Assembly (NCBI GenBank): GCA_018268075.1
Contig: JAFDXH010000259.1
Span: 1 to 34,171 of the forward strand
Length of the DNA stretch: 34,171 nucleotides
From: Bacteroidota bacterium
GTDB lineage: Bacteria > Bacteroidota > Bacteroidia > Chitinophagales > Chitinophagaceae
Direction: 5' to 3'
The position numbers were made by a program, and so were the translations under genes. Numbering within the stretch: position 1 is the stretch's first letter; every line of letters starts with the position of its first letter. Under the pieces are notes generated by a model. It saw nothing but the letters and a program-made list of their open reading frames with translations. It was not told where the DNA came from and made no database searches. Below are positions 26,604 through 33,016 of the stretch, piece after piece.

Positions 26604-27587
26604 TCAACTAAGCCACCTGAGTGCATTTTTGAAAAGTAGCTTTTCTTTTATATCTGAAGTGAAAGCCGATTCAGAAATTAATTTACCGGGGTGATGCTCG
26701 CCTAACGGGAATGGATAATCGCTGCCAAGGCAAATAAAATCTTCGCCCATCACATCCAGAATATATTTCAAAGCAGATTCATCATGCACTAAAGAATCAA
26801 TATAAATTTTTTTTAAATAAGATGAAGGCTTCTGCCTATTATCAACGGCGCATAAGTCTGGCCTCACTTCAAACCCATGATTTATACGGCCTATGGTTGC
26901 AGGAAATGAACCACCACCATGCGCAAATGCAAATTTCAAGGATGGAAACTCTTCGAGTACGCCCGAAAAAATTAAAGAGCAAATAGCTCTGGAAGTTTCT
27001 GCAGGCATGCCTACAAGCCATGGAAGCCAATACTCAGGCATATCACTTTGCCCCATCATTTGCCAGGGATGAACGAAAATGGAACAACCTATTTTTTCTG
27101 CATGTTCAAAAAAAGGTAGAAATCTTTTATCACTAAGGTTTATGCCATTTACATTTGTGCCTATTTCTATTCCTGCAAATTTTAATTCTTTTACACACCG
27201 GGTCATTTCTAGTATTGCAAGATCTGTATCCTGCATGGGAACAGTACCCAGCCCTATAAAGCCCTCAGGGTCTTTACCAATTGTTTCGGCTATATGGTCA
27301 TTGAAAAACCGGGAAGTCTCTAAGGCATCTGCCGGGCGGGCCCAATAATTGAAAAGTACAGGTATAGGCGAAAGCACCTGTGTTGTTACACCGGTTTGTG
27401 CCATATCCTTTTTTCTTTCTGTAGGCTCAAAGCAATTATTTTCGACTATACGAAAAACTTTATCGCCCTTCATCATACACGCTTTACAATCTCTATGCTC
27501 CAGATGAATGAAATCGCCATAGCCAAATTTTTTGGCCCAATGGGGTATTTCTGGTGGCATGATGTGCGTATGAATGTCTATTTTCAA
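26604..27587 (-). CDS. 2-amino-3-carboxymuconate-6-semialdehyde decarboxylase
   Basis: A 327-residue amidohydrolase-fold enzyme (ACMSD) that decarboxylates the ring-opened product of 3-hydroxyanthranilate, diverting it from quinolinate toward 2-aminomuconate. Metal ligands are visible: His6 and His8 in KIDIHTHIMPP, the His in FVHPWQMMG, FAHGGGSFPATIGR, and the Asp in CLGSDYPFPLGEHHPG. Other ACMSD segments are VLSPIPVLFNYWA, GLGTVPMQD and GIEIGTNVNGINL. It sits 32 bases after 3-hydroxyanthranilate dioxygenase, whose product is its substrate. The assignment is strong from both motifs and context. Confidence 0.94.
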   Translation of the reverse strand: MKIDIHTHIMPPEIPHWAKKFGYGDFIHLEHRDCKACMMKGDKVFRIVENNCFEPTERKKDMAQTGVTTQVLSPIPVLFNYWARPADALETSRFFNDHIAETIGKDPEGFIGLGTVPMQDTDLAILEMTRCVKELKFAGIEIGTNVNGINLSDKRFLPFFEHAEKIGCSIFVHPWQMMGQSDMPEYWLPWLVGMPAETSRAICSLIFSGVLEEFPSLKFAFAHGGGSFPATIGRINHGFEVRPDLCAVDNRQKPSSYLKKIYIDSLVHDESALKYILDVMGEDFICLGSDYPFPLGEHHPGKLISESAFTSDIKEKLLFKNALRWLS

Positions 27588-27619
27588 AAGATGATATTGG
27601 ATGTAAAATTATGTGATTA

Positions 27620-28147
27620 TTATTTTTGAGGTGGCTGCATTACCTCGCCACATTTTTTACAGGTGCGCAATTCACTATTTGAGTAAAATTTTTGCATGAT
27701 GGGGGGTAATTGGCTTACTATATCTTTCACAAACACGAATTCTTCATAAAGTTTGTTGCCGCAATTTTCACAGAACCACATGAACGCGTCTTCCTCATTG
27801 TCTGCTTCCTCTCTTATTTTTTCAATTACCATTCCTACGGTATTCTCTGGCCGTTGCGGCGAATGGGGTGTTTTAGGCGGCAGCAAAAAAAGATCGCCTT
27901 CGTTAATCTCAATACTGCGCGGAGTGCCGTTATCAATTATTTTTAAAACTATATTTCCTTCTACCTGATAGTATAGCTCTTCACTTTCATTGAAATGATA
28001 GTCTTTTCTTGAATTGGGGCCACCTACTACCATCACAATAAAATTTTCTGCATTCTTATATACACACTGGTTACCAATTGGTGGTTTCAAAAGGTCTCTG
28101 TTATCTGCAATCCATTTTTTTAAATTAAAGGGTGAAGCAATCGGCAT
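27620..28147 (-). CDS. 3-hydroxyanthranilate 3,4-dioxygenase
   Basis: A 175-residue cupin that opens the ring of 3-hydroxyanthranilate using Fe(II) and O2. Iron ligands are visible: His in RKDYHFNESEELYYQ, Glu in the same stretch, and His in LPPKTPHSPQRPENT. A C-terminal rubredoxin-like second metal site is formed by CENCG and CKKCG, as in bacterial homologues such as the Cupriavidus enzyme. The N terminus (MPIASPFNLKKWIADNRDLLKPPIGN) fits the family. First gene of the minus-strand kynurenine unit; its start is only 49 bases from the first possible start of the divergent dehydrogenase. Confidence 0.95.
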   Translation of the reverse strand: MPIASPFNLKKWIADNRDLLKPPIGNQCVYKNAENFIVMVVGGPNSRKDYHFNESEELYYQVEGNIVLKIIDNGTPRSIEINEGDLFLLPPKTPHSPQRPENTVGMVIEKIREEADNEEDAFMWFCENCGNKLYEEFVFVKDIVSQLPPIMQKFYSNSELRTCKKCGEVMQPPQK

Positions 28148-28153
28148 ATTTAT

Positions 28154-28166
28154 AAGTTTAAAACTT
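28154..28166. promoter_or_regulatory. Palindrome in the divergent kynurenine promoter region
   Basis: AAGTTT-A-AAACTT is a perfect inverted repeat with one central base, 7 bases outside the dioxygenase start codon and inside the 49-base region between divergent genes. It could be an operator coordinating both arms, but AT-rich palindromes of this length also occur by chance. Confidence 0.3.
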
Positions 28167-28196
28167 GAAAGGAAGAATTAAAGTACGAAAAATTTT

Positions 28197-29672
28197 ATGA
28201 ATCGTTACCTTTATTTTATGGTCAAGATTCCTGACAAAGTAAACAATTTTATTGGCGGAAAATATTGTGCGCCTGCAAGTAAAAAGTACCTTAAAAATAT
28301 TAACCCAGCTACAGGCGAGGTGCTGGCTTCTATAGCGGCAAGTGATGCACGCGATGTAGAGAATGCAGTGGTCTGCGCAAAAAAAGCTTTCCCAGAATGG
28401 TGTAAAACCACTCCAGAAAACCGGTTTTTAATCTTAAATAAGTTGGCCGGATTAATAGAAGAGCATAATGACGAGTTAGCCCTTATAGAAACGATGGATA
28501 ATGGAAAACCGTTGTGGCTGAGTAAAAGGGTAGATATACCCAGAGCAGCAGCCAATTTCAAATTTTTTGCTACTGGTATTATGCATTTTTCTCAGGATAG
28601 CCATGCTATGGCTAATGCCATTAATTATACACTTAGGCAACCATTGGGAGTAGTAGGCTGTATTTCGCCATGGAATTTACCTTTGTATTTATTTACCTGG
28701 AAAATAGCGCCAGCACTGGTCGCAGGTAATTGTGTGATTGCCAAACCTTCGGAGGTAACACCCATCACTGCCTCTATTTTGGGTGAACTATCAGTTAAAG
28801 CAGGCTTACCACCAGGGGTGTTGAATATTTTGCATGGTACAGGTAAAAATTGCGGCGAAGCAATAGTGAGCCACCCTGAAATAAAGGCGATATCTTTTAC
28901 AGGAAGCACACGTGCAGGCAAGGAAATTTCTGCAATAGCAGCTCCGATGTTTAAGAAAATATCTCTCGAATTGGGCGGGAAAAATCCGAATATAATTTTT
29001 GCTGATTGTGATTGGGAAAAAATGATGAAGGTGACTTTACAATCTTCTTTCAGCAATCAAGGCCAAATATGCCTTTGTGGCAGCAGAATACTCGTGGAAG
29101 ATAGTATTTATAAAAAATTCAAAAAAGAATTTGTAGCGCGTACAAAATTATTGACAGTAGGCGATCCAATAAATGATAAAAGTATGCAGGGCGCTATAGT
29201 AAGTGAGGTTCATTTTAATAAAATTTTAGGCGCAATAGAAACCGCAAAAAAAGAAGGAGGAAAAATTCTTTGCGGTGGCAAAATGGTAAAGATGAAGGGC
29301 AGATGTAAAAATGGCTATTTCATTGAGCCAACGGTTATAGAAGGCTTAGGGCCTCAGTGCAAAAGTAATCTTGAGGAGATATTTGGCCCGGTAGTAACTC
29401 TTCAATCTTTCAGAAATGAAAGTGAGGCATTGAGGCTGGCGAACTATAGTGAATACGGGCTTTCAGCTACACTGTGGACTCAAGATATTAATTGCGCTCA
29501 ACGAATGGCTACAGCCTTGCAGGCAGGTATTGTATGGGTAAATTGCTGGTTGCTAAGAGATTTGAGGACGCCCTTTGGTGGAGTAAAAAATAGTGGCACC
29601 GGAAGGGAAGGAGGTTGGGAGGCACTTCGTTTTTTTACCGAAGCTAAAAACGTATGCGTAGATTTTAGTTAG
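28197..29672 (+). CDS. 2-aminomuconate 6-semialdehyde dehydrogenase
   Basis: A 491-residue aldehyde dehydrogenase of the AmnC/NbaE (ALDH8-like) branch, oxidising 2-aminomuconate semialdehyde to 2-aminomuconate with NAD. It shows CISPWNLPLYLFTWKIAPAL, AKPSEVTPITA, FTGSTRAGKEI, the catalytic Glu in SLELGGKNPN, and the catalytic Cys in NQGQICLCGSRILVE. EEIFGPVVTLQSF and the C-terminal PFGGVKNSGTGREGG follow. ATG at 28218 (MVKIPDKVNNFIGGKY) may be the true start; the ATG at 28197 adds MNRYLYF, which looks unrelated to the family. Context next to ACMSD and the deaminase strengthens the substrate assignment. Confidence 0.9.
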   Translation: MNRYLYFMVKIPDKVNNFIGGKYCAPASKKYLKNINPATGEVLASIAASDARDVENAVVCAKKAFPEWCKTTPENRFLILNKLAGLIEEHNDELALIETMDNGKPLWLSKRVDIPRAAANFKFFATGIMHFSQDSHAMANAINYTLRQPLGVVGCISPWNLPLYLFTWKIAPALVAGNCVIAKPSEVTPITASILGELSVKAGLPPGVLNILHGTGKNCGEAIVSHPEIKAISFTGSTRAGKEISAIAAPMFKKISLELGGKNPNIIFADCDWEKMMKVTLQSSFSNQGQICLCGSRILVEDSIYKKFKKEFVARTKLLTVGDPINDKSMQGAIVSEVHFNKILGAIETAKKEGGKILCGGKMVKMKGRCKNGYFIEPTVIEGLGPQCKSNLEEIFGPVVTLQSFRNESEALRLANYSEYGLSATLWTQDINCAQRMATALQAGIVWVNCWLLRDLRTPFGGVKNSGTGREGGWEALRFFTEAKNVCVDFS

Positions 29673-29691
29673 ACTTAAATTTTTATTTCAA

Positions 29692-30120
29692 ATGACCGAT
29701 AACAACAAGGCCAATATAGTTTTGACTAATAATGCTGCAAAACCTTTGGGCGCTTATCCTCATGCGCGAAGGGCAGGAAATTTATTATTTCTATCAGGTA
29801 TCGGCTCCAGAAGGGTAGCAGATAATGCGATACCGGGATTAGAAGTTGATAAAGATGGAAAAAAATGTGGGCATGATATCATAGCCGAGTGCCATCAGGT
29901 ATTTGCCAATGTGAAGGGAGTACTTGAAGAGGCCGGTAGTGATTGGAGCAAAATTATTGATGTAACAGTTTTTCTTACCGATATGAAAAATGATTTTGAA
30001 AAATTTAATGAGATTTACAATGAATACTTCGGGGAGGTATTGCCCTGTAGAACTACGGTGGAGGTTAAAAGTTTGCCCAGCCCTATTTCAATAGAATTAA
30101 AAGTAATTGCCATGGTTTAG
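29692..30120 (+). CDS. RidA-family 2-aminomuconate deaminase
   Basis: A 142-residue RidA/YjgF-fold protein. It has GAYPHARRAGNLLFLSGIGSR, IIAECHQVFANVKGVLEEAGSDWSKI and the substrate-binding Arg in LPCRTTVEVKSLP. Within the family, the GIGSRR segment and the insert after it resemble AmnD/NbaF-type 2-aminomuconate deaminases rather than general RidA, which normally lacks that insert. It would release ammonia from 2-aminomuconate to give 2-oxalocrotonate (4-oxalocrotonate). It lies 19 bases after the dehydrogenase that makes its substrate and 83 bases before kynureninase. Confidence 0.9.
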   Translation: MTDNNKANIVLTNNAAKPLGAYPHARRAGNLLFLSGIGSRRVADNAIPGLEVDKDGKKCGHDIIAECHQVFANVKGVLEEAGSDWSKIIDVTVFLTDMKNDFEKFNEIYNEYFGEVLPCRTTVEVKSLPSPISIELKVIAMV

Positions 30121-30203
30121 CTGAAGTGTTTCATTTTACAGAAAAAAATAATATTCAAAAAAGGTAGCGCTCTAATGGATTGGTACCTGATAAAATTACT
30201 TAA

Positions 30204-31481
30204 ATGACTTTTACCTACTCTGCAGAATTTGCAAAAAAATTAGATACCGAAGATCCATTAAAAGAATTCAGAAATGAATTTTTTATACCTGTATTGCATG
30301 GGCAGGAAAGTATTTATTTTACTGGTAATTCTTTGGGCCTTCAGCCTAAGAAGGCGCAGGAAAATGTGTTGGATGCTTTGGAAGATTGGGCTACCTACGG
30401 TGTAGAAGGCCATGAGCATGCGCGAAACCCTTGGTTGGGATATCATGAAATGTTTCCAACTTTATTAGCACCTATTATAGGTGCCAGGCAAGAAGAGATT
30501 GTAGTAATGAATCAGTTGACTGTGAATCTACATTTGTTGCTTACTACATTTTACAGGCCGCAGGGAAAAAGGTATAAAATTATTTTTGAAGAAAAGGCTT
30601 TTCCATCAGATGAATATGCGCTTCAGTCGCACATAAAATTAGCAGGATTATCTAATGATGCTCTTGTGGAAGTACGTGCCAGAGAGCACGAAACTGCAAT
30701 TCGTGAAGAGGACATACTAATGGCTATAGAAGCCTGTGGTGATGAGTTGGCGCTGGTGCTTATAGGCGGCGTCAATTATTACTCAGGGCAGGTTTTTAAT
30801 ATGAGGGCTATTACAGAAGCCGCACATAAGGCAGGTGCATTTTGTGGCTTTGATCTGGCACATGCAGTGGGGAATGTGCCTCTTCAATTGCATGATTGGG
30901 ATGTTGATTTTGCCTGCTGGTGTTCTTATAAATATTTAAATTCAGGCCCTGGTGGTGTTGGAGGTGCGTTTATACATGGCCGGCATGTTAGTAATGCAAA
31001 TCTATTAAGGTTGCAGGGCTGGTGGGGTACCAATAAGGATCGCCGTTTTAAAATGGAAAAGACCTTTGATCCGATACTAACTGCCGAAGGGTGGCAATTG
31101 AGTAATGCACCCATAGTGAGTATGGCTGTACATCGGGCAGCATTGGATATTTTTCAAAGTGCAGGGTTTAAAAATATTCTTGATAAAAGCAGATTGCTAA
31201 GTGCGTGGCTGCATTTTGTTTTGAATGAGGTGAATGGTGGTGGTGAAAAATTATTTAATCTCATTACCCCTGCAAATTCTCAGGAGCATGGAAGTCAGGT
31301 TTCTTTACTGATGCTTAAGGATGGGAAACATTTTTTTGAGATACTAAAGAAGAATCGAGTGATAGCTGATTGGAGAGAGCCAAATGTAATCAGAATTGCA
31401 CCTGTACCACTGTACAACACATTTAGTGAAGTATTTATTTTTGCCGAAATATTACGGAAAAATATTTCTTTACCTAAATAA
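30204..31481 (+). CDS. kynU: Kynureninase
   Basis: PLP enzyme cleaving kynurenine or 3-hydroxykynurenine to anthranilate or 3-hydroxyanthranilate plus alanine. A 425-residue protein with the family hallmarks YFTGNSLGLQPKKAQ, EHARNPWLGYHE, FDLAHAVGNVPLQLHDW, Schiff-base Lys243 in WCSYKYLNSGPGGVGG, and WWGTNKDRRFKM. Given the neighbouring 3-hydroxyanthranilate dioxygenase, the likely physiological substrate is 3-hydroxykynurenine. Last gene of the plus-strand arm. The 158 bases after it contain only a weak 7-bp inverted repeat (31488-31524) and the leader of the next gene. Confidence 0.96.
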   Translation: MTFTYSAEFAKKLDTEDPLKEFRNEFFIPVLHGQESIYFTGNSLGLQPKKAQENVLDALEDWATYGVEGHEHARNPWLGYHEMFPTLLAPIIGARQEEIVVMNQLTVNLHLLLTTFYRPQGKRYKIIFEEKAFPSDEYALQSHIKLAGLSNDALVEVRAREHETAIREEDILMAIEACGDELALVLIGGVNYYSGQVFNMRAITEAAHKAGAFCGFDLAHAVGNVPLQLHDWDVDFACWCSYKYLNSGPGGVGGAFIHGRHVSNANLLRLQGWWGTNKDRRFKMEKTFDPILTAEGWQLSNAPIVSMAVHRAALDIFQSAGFKNILDKSRLLSAWLHFVLNEVNGGGEKLFNLITPANSQEHGSQVSLLMLKDGKHFFEILKKNRVIADWREPNVIRIAPVPLYNTFSEVFIFAEILRKNISLPK

Positions 31482-31595
31482 ATGGGGAAGTTACCGGCCT
31501 GATATGTATCGTGGTAAGTAACTTAATTTTTAATTAATGATTAATATCATCTCTCCTCCTTACCTGTATCATATTTTCCGCCTCTTTCTCTTTTT

Positions 31596-31633
31596 ATTTT
31601 TACTAAAATGATTTTTCCATTAATAGTAAAAAT
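31596..31633 (+). promoter_or_regulatory. Inverted repeat in the leader of the universal stress gene
   Basis: ATTTTTACTA (31596-31605) pairs perfectly over ten bases with TAGTAAAAAT (31624-31633); inside, AATG can pair with CATT. It ends 6 bases before the ATG. It could be an operator or an RNA hairpin limiting ribosome access; the AT-rich arms limit confidence. Confidence 0.35.
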
Positions 31634-31639
31634 TAATTT

Positions 31640-32470
31640 ATGAAAGACATTCTGGTACCTATTGACTTTTCAGACGCATCGTTTAATGCCTTGCATTACG
31701 CAGCGTTTCTGGCAAATGCATTTGCCGCAAACCTGATTGTAGTACATGCCTATACAGGTACACAGGCATTTGATGAGACACTTGATAATCAGGTGTATGA
31801 TTCTATAGAAGAACTTGATGAAGCTAATGAGGAATTTTTGAAAAATGAGATCAATGGAGTTGTCAGAAAATTTACTATTAAAGCTGAAGGCGTGATTTCT
31901 AAAGGAAGCCCGGAAGTGGTAATAAAAGAAATAGCCCAAAAGCGAAATGTATCCATGATCGTAATGGGTATGAAAGGAAAAGGCGAAAGCAATTCATTTT
32001 TCGGAAGCACCACTACTGCAATGGTTTCTAAAGTAGAAATGCCCTTGCTTGTAGTACCTCAAAATGCACCTTACCAGTCACTCCATACAATTACTATTGC
32101 TTCAGATTTTCAGGATGTAAAGTTACCGGCTTCGGTAAACTTATTGGCTAGCATAGTTGAAAAATTCAATGCCTTGTTACAAATTGTGAATATTCGTAAA
32201 AGGAACGAAGAAATTTCTGATAAAGTAATAGCTGACAAGCATAATGCAGCGCAACTTTGGGGTAATCATGCACCTACTTTTCATATAATTGAAGCAGATA
32301 CTTTTGAAGAGGGAATCAATACATTTCTGAACAGTAAGCCTACTGATATGCTGGTGATGGTAGCCCGAAATCATAGTTTTTTTGAAAAGATATTAGGTGT
32401 ATCACATACAAAAGCGATGACAAGGCAGGTGAAGATGCCTTTGCTGATATTGCATGAAGATGCAAATTAG
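31640..32470 (+). CDS. Universal stress protein with two Usp domains
   Basis: A 276-residue cytoplasmic protein with two tandem UspA domains (about 1-140 and 147-276). The first begins KDILVPIDFSDASFNALHYAAFLA and holds the nucleotide-binding loop GMKGKGESNSFFGSTTTAMV, so it can be expected to bind ATP. The second (TITIASDFQDVKLPASVNLLASIV) lacks that glycine pattern (MLVMVARNHSFFEKILGVSHTKAM) and probably serves dimerisation. Such tandem proteins are frequent in Bacteroidota, and Usp genes elsewhere often respond to low oxygen. It lies just upstream of a NorC-like gene, which would fit that, but they appear to be separate transcription units. Confidence 0.92.
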   Translation: MKDILVPIDFSDASFNALHYAAFLANAFAANLIVVHAYTGTQAFDETLDNQVYDSIEELDEANEEFLKNEINGVVRKFTIKAEGVISKGSPEVVIKEIAQKRNVSMIVMGMKGKGESNSFFGSTTTAMVSKVEMPLLVVPQNAPYQSLHTITIASDFQDVKLPASVNLLASIVEKFNALLQIVNIRKRNEEISDKVIADKHNAAQLWGNHAPTFHIIEADTFEEGINTFLNSKPTDMLVMVARNHSFFEKILGVSHTKAMTRQVKMPLLILHEDAN

Positions 32471-32566
32471 GGGATTGAATAGATCAATAGATAAATACTA
32501 CTGATCAATTTAGTTGTCATCGGATGCATAGCTGTGGTATTTGTTTTGTCAAATTTTCGTAAAGTG

Positions 32567-32597
32567 CTTGGCGAGTAAATAAATAAGGATAAATTTG
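32567..32597 (+). promoter_or_regulatory. Candidate promoter of the norC-like gene
   Basis: CTTG (one mismatch from TTTG) at 32567-32570, a 19-base spacer and TAAATTTG at 32590-32597, an exact -7 match. The ATG at 32609 lies only 11 bases beyond the box, so the transcript would be almost leaderless. Confidence 0.5.
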
Positions 32598-32608
32598 TCT
32601 TTTATTAT

Positions 32609-33016
32609 ATGATCAGGGAAAAACAAAAAATTGTCATCTTTTTTGCACTTATTACAATATTTATTGGGTACACCTCTTTTATATATTTAGAGCTGCCGGT
32701 AAAGAACAAAATCGCAACAGGCAATTCGCAAAAAGGCAAAATTTTGTGGCAGCAATATAACTGTAATGCATGCCACCAAATTTATGGCTTGGGCGGGTAC
32801 CTTGGGCCGGATCTGACTAATGAATTTTCAAGAAGGGGAAGTCTTTTTATTAAAGGATATATTAAAGCAGGAAATGTAGTGATGCCATCTTTTCACTTAT
32901 CTGAGACTGAGTTAAATGATATTTGTGCATTTTTAAAAGATATAGATTCCTCCGGAAATGCTGACCCAAAATCATTTATAATTCATTACGATGGAACAAT
33001 TGGGCAAGAAAAATGA
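32609..33016 (+). CDS. norC: NorC-like membrane-anchored cytochrome c
   Basis: A 135-residue protein with one N-terminal membrane helix (about 8-27) and a periplasmic mono-haem cytochrome c domain. The haem-binding motif CNACH is near residue 52, followed by IYGLGGYLGPDLTNEF, and the axial Met is in VVMPSFHLSETE. Order and motifs match NorC, the electron-entry subunit of cytochrome c-dependent nitric oxide reductase. The next gene overlaps it by 26 bases in another frame, meaning translational coupling and a complex of the two products. If the catalytic partner is not a true NO reductase, NorC is a structural rather than functional name. Confidence 0.82.
   Translation: MIREKQKIVIFFALITIFIGYTSFIYLELPVKNKIATGNSQKGKILWQQYNCNACHQIYGLGGYLGPDLTNEFSRRGSLFIKGYIKAGNVVMPSFHLSETELNDICAFLKDIDSSGNADPKSFIIHYDGTIGQEK

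Noticed and set aside
31488-31524. Terminator after kynureninase
   Set aside because: A 7-bp stem (AAGTTAC/GTAACTT) with a 23-base loop is too weak to call, although some T follow it.
32475-32487. FNR/NnrR-like site TTGA-N5-TCAA upstream of the norC-like gene
   Set aside because: The spacer is one base short of the TTGAT-N4-ATCAA pattern, and the site lies over 100 bases upstream of the promoter.
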